From Sphingobium sp. C100 (GTDB lineage Bacteria; Pseudomonadota; Alphaproteobacteria; Sphingomonadales; Sphingomonadaceae): a DNA stretch of 64,000 nucleotides. A model generated the notes under the pieces. That model worked only from the letters and a program-made list of their open reading frames with translations, did no database searches and was not told where the DNA came from. Made by a program: the position numbers and the translations under genes. Positions 1 to 9,389 of the stretch are shown piece after piece (positions within the stretch are counted from its first letter, which is position 1; every line of letters starts with the position of its first letter). The DNA lies in the NCBI RefSeq assembly GCF_000508185.1, contig NZ_AYOY01000176.1, positions 1 to 64,000 of the forward strand. Reading direction: 5' to 3'.

Positions 1-979
1 GGCGGGCCGCCGCGACGATGTCGTCGGTGCGCGGCGCATAGGCGTCTTCCAAAGGCTTGCTGAACGGCACGGGCGCATAGGCGCCGCCCAGCCGCGCAAC
101 CGGCGCCTTCAGAACGCCCCATAGTTCCTGCTGGGCAACGGCGGCGATTTCCGCGCCAACGCCGAACTGCTTGACCGCTTCATGCACCAGCAGCAATCGC
201 CCGGTTTTGCGCGCGGACGCCAGCACCGTCTCACGGTCCCAAGGGGAAATGGTGCGAAGGTCGATCACCTCAGCCGAAATGCCCTCCTCGGCCAGCTTGT
301 CCGCGGCGGCCAGCGCCTCGAACAGGACGCGCGAATAGCTGACTATGGTGATGTCGCTGCCTTCGCGCCGGATTGCAGCCTTGCCCAGCGGAATGGTCTT
401 GAGCTCGCCCGAAACCGCATTCTTGGTCCAGTAACTCGGTCCGTTTTCGACGAAGAGACAGGGATCATCATCTTCGATGCAGCCGCGCAGCAAACCGTAA
501 TAATCTTCCGGGAAGGCCGGAGCCACGACCTTGAGGCCGGGGGTATGGGCGAACCAGGCTTCCAGATAGTCGCTATGCTGGCCGCCCGATGCAAAGCCGG
601 TGCCGGTCATCATCCGGATGGTGATCGGCACATTGGTCTGGCCGCCCGACATGAAGCGCAGCTTTGCGGCATGATTGATGATCATGTCCATCGCCACGGT
701 CGTGAAGTTCATCAGCATGATCTCCGCGACCGGACGATAGCCTGCCAGCGAAGCGCCGATGGCCGCGCCGATGATCGCCTGCTCCGCGATCGGCGTGGAT
801 CGCACGCGGTGATCGCCGAACCGACTCGAAAGTCCGCGCGTGACCCCGCAGACGCCGCCTTCCTCAGGATCGGCGACATCCTCACCCAGCAGCAGCACCT
901 TGGGATCGGCTTCCATGGCGTCAGCCAGCGCCTTGTTGATCGCTTCCAGGTTCATCATGGCCGCAATATCTCCGCTCAT
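1..979 (-). CDS. 2-oxoacid dehydrogenase E1 component, beta subunit (3' end beyond window)
   Basis: The minus-strand frame opens with MSGDIAAMMNLEAINKALAD at 979 and runs off the left edge without a stop, giving about 326 codons. Typical E1-beta features follow: LLLGEDVA near residue 30, the PIAEQAIIGAAIG block near 65, MTGTGFASGGQHSDY near 120, and a C-terminal transketolase domain with VIDLRTISPWD and LLVHEAVKQFG. With E1-alpha it decarboxylates a 2-oxoacid and transfers the acyl group to a lipoyl E2. Its start overlaps the stop of the upstream alpha gene by 4 bases (ATGA), so the two are translationally coupled. Pyruvate, acetoin or branched-chain oxoacids are all possible substrates; any E2/E3 genes lie outside the window. 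Confidence 0.88.
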   Translation of the reverse strand, partial: MSGDIAAMMNLEAINKALADAMEADPKVLLLGEDVADPEEGGVCGVTRGLSSRFGDHRVRSTPIAEQAIIGAAIGASLAGYRPVAEIMLMNFTTVAMDMIINHAAKLRFMSGGQTNVPITIRMMTGTGFASGGQHSDYLEAWFAHTPGLKVVAPAFPEDYYGLLRGCIEDDDPCLFVENGPSYWTKNAVSGELKTIPLGKAAIRREGSDITIVSYSRVLFEALAAADKLAEEGISAEVIDLRTISPWDRETVLASARKTGRLLLVHEAVKQFGVGAEIAAVAQQELWGVLKAPVARLGGAYAPVPFSKPLEDAYAPRTDDIVAAAR

Positions 980-1962
980 GCCGGCACCTCATCTGCATAG
1001 ACATCCTTGCGCAGCTCATCAAATTCGGGCCACGCGCTATCCAGCGCATAATCGATGGCTTCGGTGATCTCGCGATCCGCATCCGCTTCGATCTGCGCCA
1101 GCTGCTCCTCGCTTGCAATGCCGTCCGCCAACAGCTTCGCACGGAAACGGGGCACCGGATCAACCGCCATGGCCGCCTTTTTCTGCTCCTTGTCCATGTA
1201 GCCGTCATTGTCGCCCAGCAGATGGCCCTTGAACCGGAAGGTGACGGCTTCGATCAATGTCGGCCCCTGCCCGCTCCGGGCGCGCTCCACTGCCTCGCGC
1301 GCGGCGGCGTACATCGCAACCGGGTCGTTCCCGTCGACATGGATGCCGTGCATCGCATAAGCGGCCGCGCGATCGGAGATGCGGGCGACGGACGTCGACT
1401 TTTCGTAGCGGGTATGCTCAGCATATTGGTTGTTCTGGCAGAGGAAGATGACGGGCAACTTCCAGAGCGAGGCCATGTTGAGCGATTCGTGGAAAGCCCC
1501 GATATTCGAAGCGCCATCCCCGAAATTGGCGACCGCGACACGGCCATCGCCGCTGAGCTGCGCCGCCCAGGCCAAGCCATTGGCGATCGGCATGGATGAA
1601 CCGACCACGCCCGTCGTCACCATGCAGCCGGATTCGGGATGGGTGATGTGCATCGGCCCGCCCTTGCCCTTGCTGGTGCCGGTGATGCGGCCGGCAACCT
1701 CCGCCCAAAGCGCCTTGAGCGGCACGCCCTTGGCTATCATGTCGTGGGTGCCGCGATAGATGGTGCAGATATAATCCTGCGTAGTCAGATTTACCGACAT
1801 GGCCGCCGGGATGATCTCCTGCCCCCGCGGGGAATAATAAGGTGCGGCGATCCGCCCCGCCTTGATCACGCGATGCGAATGTTCGTCATTCTTGTTGATG
1901 AGCACTACCTTGCGGTACATTTCCAGCAAGGTTTCGCCCGAGGGCACATAGCTGTTCTGCAT
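976..1962 (-). CDS. 2-oxoacid dehydrogenase E1 component, alpha subunit
   Basis: This 328-residue protein is of the AcoA/PdhA type. The thiamin-diphosphate motif is visible as NFGDGASNIGAFHESLN, with the NN of FLCQNNQ about 30 residues later; ISMS-type phosphorylation-loop sequence is replaced by GKGGPMHITHPESG. I chose the ATG at 1962 because GGAG lies 5 bases upstream on the minus strand; an ATG at 1989 (MADYEAG) is possible and adds nine residues. It overlaps the beta-subunit start by 4 bases. The pair forms the alpha2beta2 decarboxylase of a pyruvate/acetoin/branched-chain oxoacid complex. It is divergent from an acyl-CoA ligase. Confidence 0.9.
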   Translation of the reverse strand: MQNSYVPSGETLLEMYRKVVLINKNDEHSHRVIKAGRIAAPYYSPRGQEIIPAAMSVNLTTQDYICTIYRGTHDMIAKGVPLKALWAEVAGRITGTSKGKGGPMHITHPESGCMVTTGVVGSSMPIANGLAWAAQLSGDGRVAVANFGDGASNIGAFHESLNMASLWKLPVIFLCQNNQYAEHTRYEKSTSVARISDRAAAYAMHGIHVDGNDPVAMYAAAREAVERARSGQGPTLIEAVTFRFKGHLLGDNDGYMDKEQKKAAMAVDPVPRFRAKLLADGIASEEQLAQIEADADREITEAIDYALDSAWPEFDELRKDVYADEVPA

Positions 1963-2306
1963 GACGGCTCCAGCCTCATAATCTGCCATATTAGCGGTGC
2001 GCGGCCCCCGGAGAAAACGGGACTTCCCCTTGTTCACCGCGCTCGTGGCAGGACGGAACGCGCCCGCCCCGCCCTTGCTCCAGCCGTGATAGGGCGTAAT
2101 GCGGCATAGCCGCAATCGCCTTCCAGATCATCGTCGTGGCGATACGAAGAGGGCGGCCATGTCATCGCTTGCCTTTGCGACACGGGCACCGCCAAATGAG
2201 ACCATAGAGGTCCGCGAGCATAGCTTGCGAAACCTAGCGCCACAGGCGTCAGGGGAGGGTCGGCAACTGCCGATGACGGGTTTTTGAGGATAACTGGGGA
2301 CATATC
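1963..2306. promoter_or_regulatory. Divergent intergenic region, E1 operon / acyl-CoA ligase
   Basis: These 344 bases separate two divergent genes, so both promoters should lie here. The only clear structure is a small hairpin, TCGGCA-AC-TGCCGA at 2260-2273, inside an outer pair CGTCA (2247-2251) / TGACG (2274-2278), followed by TTTTT at 2281-2285. It sits just upstream of the ligase GTG and could be a weak attenuator. I see no convincing -35/-10 pair and no coding sequence. Confidence 0.35.
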
Positions 2307-3779
2307 GTGCAGCCTGTCGATTCCGTAGCGTTTCATGCGCGGTTCGATCCGCAACGGCTTGCCTTGATCGAGATATTTTCCGACCGCCGCTGGACATATG
2401 CGGCGTTGGACGATGCGATCAGGCGGTGCGCGCACGCGCTGATGGAAGAGTGGAAGGTGAAGCCGGGAGACCGGGTCGCCGCGCTGGCTGCCAACCGCGC
2501 CGAACTGCTGATCCTGCACTTTGCGTGCAGCCGCGTCGGCGCCATCTATGTTCCGCTGAACTGGCGCCTCTCGCCACGTGAGCTGACCGAGATCGTGGAT
2601 GATGTGGAGCCTGCCCTGCTGGTGGGTGATGGTGAACTTGCCAAGGCGGGCCTTCCCGGCGTCGCGATGGACGTGTTTGTCGCGGCTTGTGCTGCAGCAA
2701 CGCCTCTCGCGACGGTTTCGCTCGATCCAGATCGCGTCTCGCTCATCCTTTATACGTCGGGAACGTCGGGCCAGCCCAAGGGCGCGATGATCACCGAACG
2801 CAATCTCAACGAACTGGGCCTCAATTCCAGCCTTTTCCAGCGTGTCGATCGCAACAGTCGCTATCTGGTCGATTCGCCCATGTTCCATATCATCGGCATC
2901 GCATCGAGTGTGCGGCCGCCTTTCCTGACGGGCGGTGCCGTCATCATCTCCGACGGTTTCGACGCACAGCGCACGCTGGGGCGCATCGCCGACCCGGATC
3001 TGGCCGTGACTCATTATTTTTGCGTGCCGCAAATGTCCTCCATCCTGCGGCGCCAGCCGGATTTCAACCCGGCTGCGTTCCGCCGGCTGACGGCATTGTT
3101 CAGTGGGGGAGCGCCACATCCGCAGGCCGAACTTAATGCCTGGCTCGACGATGGCGTGCCGGTGATCAGCGCCTATGGATTGAGCGAAGCGGGATCGGTG
3201 TTCATGATGCCGATCGACATCGAAACGATCCGCCGGCATCCGCTCGCGGTGGGGCTGGGTACGCCTAGCATACGATCGCGGCTGGTCGATGACGAGGGCC
3301 GGGACTGTCCCGATGGATTGCCCGGCGAGGTGCTGTTGAAGGGCGACAATGTCTTTGCGGGCTATTGGCGTCGGCCCGAACAAACGGCCGCCGTGTTTAC
3401 CGAGGATGGCTGGTTGCGGACCGGCGACGTCGCGGTGCTGCGGAATGGCTATTATGAAATTGTCGACCGCAAAAAGGACATGTTCATTTCAGGCGGCGAG
3501 AATGTCTATCCGGCCGAGATCGAGAATGTGATGTCGCATTTTCCCGGCGTGGGCGATGTAGCGGTTGTCGGTGTGCCCGATGAGCGATGGGGCGAGGTCG
3601 GTCACATGGTGATAATCGGCGAGGCGATCGACAAGACCGTGATATTGAGCTTCCTGAGCGAACGGATCGCACGCTACAAGTTGCCCAAACATGTCAGTTT
3701 CACCGATGACCTGCCCCGCACCGGCTCAGGCAAAATCCGCAAGGACCTGCTGCGCGCCAGGTTGATGCAGGGTCGATAG
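2307..3779 (+). CDS. AMP-forming acyl-CoA synthetase (ANL superfamily)
   Basis: A 490-residue ligase that activates a carboxylic acid with ATP and CoA through an acyl-adenylate. Visible motifs are the P-loop YTSGTSGQPKGA near residue 148, SAYGLSEAGS near 288, WLRTGD and the hinge IVDRKKDMFISGGENVYP near 390, and the C-terminal catalytic lysine in GSGKIRKDLL. Length is slightly short for the family but complete. The start is GTG at 2307, with GGGGA 6 bases upstream. It stands alone, divergent from the E1 operon and convergent with the ADP-forming synthetase gene. Substrate specificity cannot be read; a medium-chain or cyclic acid is plausible. Confidence 0.9.
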   Translation: MQPVDSVAFHARFDPQRLALIEIFSDRRWTYAALDDAIRRCAHALMEEWKVKPGDRVAALAANRAELLILHFACSRVGAIYVPLNWRLSPRELTEIVDDVEPALLVGDGELAKAGLPGVAMDVFVAACAAATPLATVSLDPDRVSLILYTSGTSGQPKGAMITERNLNELGLNSSLFQRVDRNSRYLVDSPMFHIIGIASSVRPPFLTGGAVIISDGFDAQRTLGRIADPDLAVTHYFCVPQMSSILRRQPDFNPAAFRRLTALFSGGAPHPQAELNAWLDDGVPVISAYGLSEAGSVFMMPIDIETIRRHPLAVGLGTPSIRSRLVDDEGRDCPDGLPGEVLLKGDNVFAGYWRRPEQTAAVFTEDGWLRTGDVAVLRNGYYEIVDRKKDMFISGGENVYPAEIENVMSHFPGVGDVAVVGVPDERWGEVGHMVIIGEAIDKTVILSFLSERIARYKLPKHVSFTDDLPRTGSGKIRKDLLRARLMQGR

Positions 3780-3867
3780 AAATCCGCAACTTTGTCATTG
3801 CGACAGGCCTGAAGGCTGTCCCGGACCAAAGCGATCTTGCCTCGTTCCCGAACAGCCTTCGAACCGA

Positions 3868-5925
3868 TCAAACCTTTCGCGACACCAAAAGGGCATCGAG
3901 CGCCAGGCAGCCGTCTGGATAGGCCCGTAGCGGGTTGATCTCGACTTCGCTGACCGCTGGATTGTCAGCGATGAAGCGAGCGAGGGTCACCAGCACATCG
4001 ACGATCGCCTGCCTGTCGATGGCCGGTGCGCCGCGCCAGCCATCCAGCAGCGCCTTGCCCCGCAATTCGTCCAACATGGCATGGGCGTCTTGCGCAGTGA
4101 TTGGTGAGAGGCGACGGCTGACATCCTGCATCGCTTCTGCGGCGACCCCGCCCAGACCAACGATGATCGCGGGGCCGAAGCTGGGATCGCGCACCGCGCC
4201 GACAATCAGTTCAAGGCCCGGCGGCGCCATTTCCTCGACCAGATAGGCGCGCTGCGGTCCGGGAATCGCATCGATGCAATCGAGCGCGCGGTCGAGTGCG
4301 TCAGCATCCGCGACACCGACATGGACACCTCCCGCTTCGGTTTTGTGGAGGATCGCGGCGTCGATCACTTTGATCACGATCCTGCCGCCGATCTGCGCGC
4401 GTGCGGCGTGCGCGTCCGCACGGGTGGCGCACAGGATGCGGGCGGGACTGCGGATGCCAAGATCGCCGAGGATCGCCTTGGCAGCAGCTTCGTCTATAGT
4501 ATCGGGGAGGTCGACGGGAGCCGCGGCGTCACCCTCCTGCCGCGCGTCATGCTGCGCAGCATATTGCGCGCGCGCATCCTCCACCATCGCGCGTGCGGCT
4601 GTCACCAGCTGTTCGGGCGAGGCGAGCGCGGCAAAGCCTGCGGCATTGACCTGCTCGATCACCTCATCGAAAGCACCGGCCGCGCCGATGCCGCCGAACA
4701 GCAGCGGCTTGTCCGACGCCGCGGCAGCGAGCGCCTGTGCCGGATCAAGCACTTCGGGTTCGTTGAGCGCCCATACGCACAGAAGATCGACATTGGGGTC
4801 GGTTGCGACTGTGCCGAGAATCTCAGGGAAAGCGGGCGACGGGCGGCCGGTATCCACCGGATTACGCATATAGGTGATGGGCGGAAGCAGCGTTTCGATA
4901 TGCTGGACCGACGCATCGGTCAGGTCCGGTACGCTGACGCCGGCTGCGCGCAGATTGTCGACGATGAGGAGCCCCGGCCCGGCCTGCGCGGTCATGAGCG
5001 CGACGCCGGGATCGGCCTTGGCCGGCAGGCGACGTCGGCTGAGGCCGGCGCAAGCGGCGACCAGGCTGTCGGTGGAATCGACCACCACCGCGCCGGCCTG
5101 CCGCAACGCCGCGACCTTGAGGTCGAAGCTGCCCAGCAGGGCGCCGGTATGGGATTCGGCAAAAGCGCTGCTGTCGGCGCGGCCCACCGTCAGCACGACA
5201 ACCGGCTTGCGTGGGGTCACCGCGCGCAGCGTATCGTAAAGCTGCCGTCCGAAGGTCACACCTTCCAGGTGCAGCGCGATGACCGAGGTGTCGGGATCGT
5301 CCGCCAGCAGTGGCAGAATGTCAGATGCGCCAACGTCGCACGCATTGCCAAGTCCTACCGCCAGGCTGACGCCCAATCCGGCGCGCGAGAGCATGAAGGA
5401 CAAGGTCAGATTGACGCCGCCCGATTGAGCGACGACCGCCACCGAGCCGGCACGAATGGTCTCCGTGCCCGGCGCGAAGGTGACATAGCGGCCCGCAGCA
5501 GGGCTGAAATAGCCCGAGGTGTTGGGGCCGAGCAGCCGGACGCCCCCGTCCAGCGCGGCCGCGAGCGAGGCCGACTGGAGCGCTGCCCCGGCATCACCGG
5601 ATTCGGCAAAGCCGCCCCCCACCACCAACGCGCCGCCCGCGCGGGCGCGGGCCGCTTCCTCGATCACCATCGGCGTCGCGCCGGCGGGTACCGCCACCGC
5701 GACCAGATCGGGTGCTTCAGGCAGGCTGACGAGGTCCGGATAGGCTTTGAAACCCTGAATCTCGGTCGTTTTCCGGTTGATCGGATAGAGCGCCCCAGGG
5801 AAATCGCGCAGCGCATGGACGAGCTGCGAGCCCGCCTTTTGAAATTCGGCGGAGGCGCCGACAACCGCGATCGATTGTGGGAACAGCAGCCGCCGAAGCT
5901 GGGCGGCGCGCGATGCGTCGCTCAT
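3868..5925 (-). CDS. ADP-forming acyl-CoA synthetase, fused alpha/beta (CoA-binding + ATP-grasp)
   Basis: A 685-residue protein with CoA-binding Rossmann domain (IAVVGASAEFQKAG near residue 20), a succinyl-CoA-synthetase-like ligase domain with the phospho-histidine loop ESHTGALLGS, and a C-terminal ATP-grasp domain (VIKVIDAAILHKTEAGGV; EINPLRAYPDG). The family interconverts acyl-CoA plus ADP/Pi with free acid plus ATP, so it can activate an acid or harvest energy from a CoA ester. The ATG at 5925 overlaps the BKACE stop by one base (TGATG), marking it as last gene of the 10393-3868 operon. BKACE uses a free beta-keto acid and acetyl-CoA, so an acid/CoA interconverting enzyme beside it is sensible. 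Confidence 0.88.
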   Translation of the reverse strand: MSDASRAAQLRRLLFPQSIAVVGASAEFQKAGSQLVHALRDFPGALYPINRKTTEIQGFKAYPDLVSLPEAPDLVAVAVPAGATPMVIEEAARARAGGALVVGGGFAESGDAGAALQSASLAAALDGGVRLLGPNTSGYFSPAAGRYVTFAPGTETIRAGSVAVVAQSGGVNLTLSFMLSRAGLGVSLAVGLGNACDVGASDILPLLADDPDTSVIALHLEGVTFGRQLYDTLRAVTPRKPVVVLTVGRADSSAFAESHTGALLGSFDLKVAALRQAGAVVVDSTDSLVAACAGLSRRRLPAKADPGVALMTAQAGPGLLIVDNLRAAGVSVPDLTDASVQHIETLLPPITYMRNPVDTGRPSPAFPEILGTVATDPNVDLLCVWALNEPEVLDPAQALAAAASDKPLLFGGIGAAGAFDEVIEQVNAAGFAALASPEQLVTAARAMVEDARAQYAAQHDARQEGDAAAPVDLPDTIDEAAAKAILGDLGIRSPARILCATRADAHAARAQIGGRIVIKVIDAAILHKTEAGGVHVGVADADALDRALDCIDAIPGPQRAYLVEEMAPPGLELIVGAVRDPSFGPAIIVGLGGVAAEAMQDVSRRLSPITAQDAHAMLDELRGKALLDGWRGAPAIDRQAIVDVLVTLARFIADNPAVSEVEINPLRAYPDGCLALDALLVSRKV

Positions 5926-6845
5926 CAGGCGGCCTGTCCGGCAGCGGCAGGCGCGGAGACGGTGAGTTGCGGCAGGCCGATCATGTCGCGCGCTTCCGCG
6001 GCCGTCGCCGGCTCCATATCCATTTCGCGCATGATCCGCACGATCCGCTCGACCAGTTGCACGTTGGAGGCGAGTACGCCATGCGAATAATAGAGGCTGT
6101 CTTCCAGACCAACGCGGACATGACCGCCCAGCAGCAGCGTATTGACGGCAAGAGGCAGTTGGGCCGGGCCGATACCGCTGGTGCACCAGACCGCGTCCTT
6201 GGGCAGCAGGTCGACCATCATCTGCAGGATTTTGGGCGTATAGGGCATGCCATCCTGAAATGCCTTGTGCGCGTTCAGCACGATATTGAAATAGTGCGGC
6301 GCGGGGTCAAAGCCCTCGTTGATCAGGGTGGTCGCGTCCTGCATGATATGCGGCGGGCTGAACACTTCCCATTCGGGCTTGATACCCTTTTCCTGCATCA
6401 GTTCGGCCAATTGGCGGCAGCGGTTGGGCGACGTATGGACCAGCAGTTCCTTGCCGCCGAAGCTGGCGATGATGGTGTGGGAATCGAAGGTGCACATCTC
6501 GGCGCCCGCCTCCAGCCCCTTGAGCCGCTGCTCCCACATGATTTCCCAATAGCCGTTGGAGCCCTGCTCCACCATGTCGCCATCGACGCCGCCACCGGTC
6601 GAATTGTTGATGATGATGTCGCAACGCGCCCGGATCTGGCTGTTGATTTCGCCATAGATGGCCGCGTCGCAGGTCGCGCCGTCGTCCGGCCGGCGTGCAT
6701 GGACGGCCACGATGCTGGCGCCCGCGTCATAACAGCGCTTGACGTCCTCGGCGATTTCCACCGGCTGAGTGGGCAGATTGGGATTTTGTGATTTCTTCGC
6801 CATGCCCCCGGTGGGGGCGATGGTCACGATTACCTTGCGCGCCAT
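5925..6845 (-). CDS. Beta-keto acid cleavage enzyme (BKACE/DUF849 family), atypical metal site
   Basis: A 306-residue TIM-barrel protein of the 3-keto-5-aminohexanoate cleavage (Kce) family. These enzymes condense a beta-keto acid with acetyl-CoA and release acetoacetate plus a new CoA ester. Conserved signatures include [32 protein letters not shown] and [14 protein letters not shown], which carries the Arg and Glu-Asp used in Kce. The usual metal motif HxH in the second strand reads A47-V-H49, so the first His ligand is absent, and the Glu expected after APTGA is Met15. The start at 6845 has GGAG 8 bases upstream; a longer frame to 6905 lacks support. It sits between the acyl-CoA dehydrogenase and ADP-forming synthetase genes. 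The function class is clear but the substrate is unknown. Confidence 0.87.
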   Translation of the reverse strand: MARKVIVTIAPTGGMAKKSQNPNLPTQPVEIAEDVKRCYDAGASIVAVHARRPDDGATCDAAIYGEINSQIRARCDIIINNSTGGGVDGDMVEQGSNGYWEIMWEQRLKGLEAGAEMCTFDSHTIIASFGGKELLVHTSPNRCRQLAELMQEKGIKPEWEVFSPPHIMQDATTLINEGFDPAPHYFNIVLNAHKAFQDGMPYTPKILQMMVDLLPKDAVWCTSGIGPAQLPLAVNTLLLGGHVRVGLEDSLYYSHGVLASNVQLVERIVRIMREMDMEPATAAEARDMIGLPQLTVSAPAAAGQAA

Positions 6846-6861
6846 ATTCGCGTCTCCTTCA

Positions 6862-8622
6862 TCAAACCAGCGCCGGCTGCGTGGCGGTGGCCGCCCGCCC
6901 GGCATTCATATCGTTCATCTTGGCCGCGATCCGGGCGACGAGCATCGCCATCTCCGGCCCGTAATGCAGAGCGTAAAAGGCGGCGATCCGCCGTTTGTGG
7001 CCGATCAGCGCATCATCGGCCGGCACATCCGCGGCCGCCATGCGCAGCCACATCCAGGCGAGCGCCAGTCGCCCGGCAAGCGTGATATAATCATAGGAGA
7101 CCAGCAGCACGGCCTCCGCCTGCTCGGCACGCGTCAGCAGCATTTCGGTCGTCGCGCGGAAGCCGGCTATGCCGTCTTCCAGACACGCGCGAATGGCCTG
7201 GACGGCCGCCTCCCCTGCGGTCGCATCGACATCCGCCTGCATGAGGTCGATGAAAGCGCGTGCGCTTGCTCCGCCGTCCTTTTGCAGGCCGCGCGTCGCC
7301 AGCGCGCCGGCGTGAATACCGTTGGCGCCTTCGTAGATCGGCAACACGCGCGCATCGCGATAAAATTGTTCTGCCCCGGATTCGCGGACATAGCCATGGC
7401 CGCCCCGAATCTGGATGCCATGGTTCGTCACATCCAGCGCATTGTCGGAAAGCGCTGCCTTGCAGATGGGCAGCAGCCAGGCGAGCCGGTCTGCGGCGTC
7501 CCGGCGAATGTCGGGCGTCTCGCCATGCTGGTCGAGGTCCACCAGCCGCGCGGCTTCCAGGATCAGCGCCCGGCCGCCCTCTGTCAGCGCAGCCATGATG
7601 TCGAGCATACGGCGCACGTCGGGATGGCCGGAAATCGCTGCCGGCCCCTTGCCGCTGAGATCACGGCCCTGCAGCCGTTCCTGCGCATAGGCCTCCGCAT
7701 GGCGGGTCGCCCCGGCGCATAGTCCAACTGCGCTCAGCGCCACTTCGAGCCGCAATTCGTTCATCATGACGAACAGCGCGCCTAGCCCCTGCCCCTCCGC
7801 ACCGATCTGGAAACCCTGTGCCGCCTCCAGGTCCAGGACGCAGGTGGCCGAGCCATGCAGGCCCATCTTTTCCTCAATGCGCGACGCGCGCACGCCATTA
7901 TGGTCGCCCAGCGTCCCGTCGGCGTCGAAATGCCGGCTCGGCACCAGGAACAGGGTCAATCCCTTGACGCCCGGCGCAGCGCCTTCGACGCGAGCGAGCA
8001 CGATGTGCAATATCTGCTCGCTCAGATCATGATCGCCGCCGGAAATGAAAATCTTGGTGCCGCTGAGCGCATGGCTGCCGTCAGCCTGTGGCACGGCCTT
8101 GGTGCGGATGAGGCCCACATCGGAACCCGCCTGCGGTTCGGTGATGACGATCGTCGCCGTCCATTCCCCCGACGCCAGACGGGGGAGGCAAGTGCCCTTT
8201 TGCGCATCGCTGCCATGAGCGGCCAACACGGACGCAGCGCCGCGGGCAGATGCCGACACCATGGCGAAGGCGACATCGGCCGCGCCCAGCATCGTCGCGA
8301 CCACCGCCTGCGCCAGGAAGGGCATGGCCTGCCCGCCATGGTCGGCCGGCATCGCAAGACCGGCCCAGCCGCCTTCTCCCCATTCGCGCCACGCCCCCCG
8401 CCAGCCCGGCGGCGTAACGACGCGGCCGTCCACCATGCTGACGCCGACCTCCTCCGAAGCGGCATTGATGGGCGCGATGCGATCACCGATGAAACTGGCC
8501 GCAGTGTCGATGACTTGCTCCAGCGTGTCGAGATCGACATCACTGGTCAATATGTCCTGCGTGGATACGACATGGCGAAGCAGCCAGACGAAGTCCTCCG
8601 TCGCCGGATCAAAGCGGGTCAT
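6862..8622 (-). CDS. Acyl-CoA dehydrogenase, long (about 590 aa) subfamily
   Basis: A 586-residue FAD enzyme that desaturates an acyl-CoA at C2-C3. Length and the extra C-terminal domain match the FadE5/DmdC-like subfamily. Motifs seen: [18 protein letters not shown] near residue 165, [15 protein letters not shown], and the catalytic glutamate in [16 protein letters not shown] near 430, followed by a helical C-terminal extension. Its ATG overlaps the stop of the crotonase gene by 4 bases (8619-8622), and BKACE follows 16 bases downstream. It would supply the first oxidation of a beta-oxidation cycle ending in BKACE cleavage. Confidence 0.92.
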   Translation of the reverse strand: MTRFDPATEDFVWLLRHVVSTQDILTSDVDLDTLEQVIDTAASFIGDRIAPINAASEEVGVSMVDGRVVTPPGWRGAWREWGEGGWAGLAMPADHGGQAMPFLAQAVVATMLGAADVAFAMVSASARGAASVLAAHGSDAQKGTCLPRLASGEWTATIVITEPQAGSDVGLIRTKAVPQADGSHALSGTKIFISGGDHDLSEQILHIVLARVEGAAPGVKGLTLFLVPSRHFDADGTLGDHNGVRASRIEEKMGLHGSATCVLDLEAAQGFQIGAEGQGLGALFVMMNELRLEVALSAVGLCAGATRHAEAYAQERLQGRDLSGKGPAAISGHPDVRRMLDIMAALTEGGRALILEAARLVDLDQHGETPDIRRDAADRLAWLLPICKAALSDNALDVTNHGIQIRGGHGYVRESGAEQFYRDARVLPIYEGANGIHAGALATRGLQKDGGASARAFIDLMQADVDATAGEAAVQAIRACLEDGIAGFRATTEMLLTRAEQAEAVLLVSYDYITLAGRLALAWMWLRMAAADVPADDALIGHKRRIAAFYALHYGPEMAMLVARIAAKMNDMNAGRAATATQPALV

Positions 8623-9389
8623 GGCTGGCCGCCCTTCTTGCGCTCGAGAAATTCCCGCATCCCGGCCTGCGCCTCGGGCGAGGTCTGCGACAGGCCTGCC
8701 GCCATGCTTTCGGTGAACAGTCCGTCCGATGCGGACATGTCGGCTATACGCGGCAGCGCCTGGGTGATGAGATAATTCACCATGGGCGCATTGCCGGCGA
8801 TGGTTTCCGCCAGTTCTATGGCCTTGGCGAGCGCCTGACCGGGTTCTGTCACATAATGGATCAGGCCCGCACGCTCGGCGCTGTCGGCGTCGAGCCGGCG
8901 GCCGGTCAGCATCAGTTCGGTGAGACGGCTCACGCCGATCAGCCGGGCGATGCGTACCGAACCGCCGCCGCCGATGAAGATGCCGCGCTTGCCCTCGGGC
9001 AGCTGGAAAAAGGTGGTGCTGTCGGCAACGCGCACATGGGTGGTGGCGGCAAGCTCAAACCCGCCGCCGATCACGGGACCATGCAATGCCGCAATGATCG
9101 GCGGACCGCCAAATTGCAGCCGTTCCTTGATCGCGTGCCAGCGGCGGGAAATCTGCACTACCTCAAACGGATCACGTTCCTTTTGTTCGGAAAGGTCCAG
9201 GCCCGCGCAAAAACCTGCCCCCGCGCCATGCAGCACGATGGCTCGGACATCCTTGTCGAGATCGGTCGCCATCGCCTCGAAAGCGCGCGCCAGATCCTCG
9301 TTCAGCGCGTTGCGCTTGTCGGGTCGGTTGAGCGTGGCGATCAGGATGCGCCCGCGTTTTTCCAGGAGAAGGGCTTGGGAAGCGTTCAC
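8619..9389 (-). CDS. Enoyl-CoA hydratase/isomerase (crotonase)
   Basis: A 256-residue crotonase. The oxyanion-hole segments (GFCAGLDLSE; GPVIGGGFELAA) are present. Both glutamates of the classical hydratase are in place, one in GGGFELAA and one in LPEGKRGIFIGGGG, so water addition to a 2-enoyl-CoA is a reasonable call. Overlap is 4 bases with the dehydrogenase downstream and 4 bases with the hydroxyacyl dehydrogenase upstream (9386-9389), which implies strict co-expression. Hydration is the step expected between the flanking enzymes. Confidence 0.9.
   Translation of the reverse strand: MNASQALLLEKRGRILIATLNRPDKRNALNEDLARAFEAMATDLDKDVRAIVLHGAGAGFCAGLDLSEQKERDPFEVVQISRRWHAIKERLQFGGPPIIAALHGPVIGGGFELAATTHVRVADSTTFFQLPEGKRGIFIGGGGSVRIARLIGVSRLTELMLTGRRLDADSAERAGLIHYVTEPGQALAKAIELAETIAGNAPMVNYLITQALPRIADMSASDGLFTESMAAGLSQTSPEAQAGMREFLERKKGGQP

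Noticed and set aside
4321-6090. Long plus-strand open frame (589 codons) opposite the ADP-forming synthetase
   Set aside because: It is Arg/Gly/Asp-rich shadow translation in GC-rich DNA, and the minus strand has all catalytic motifs.
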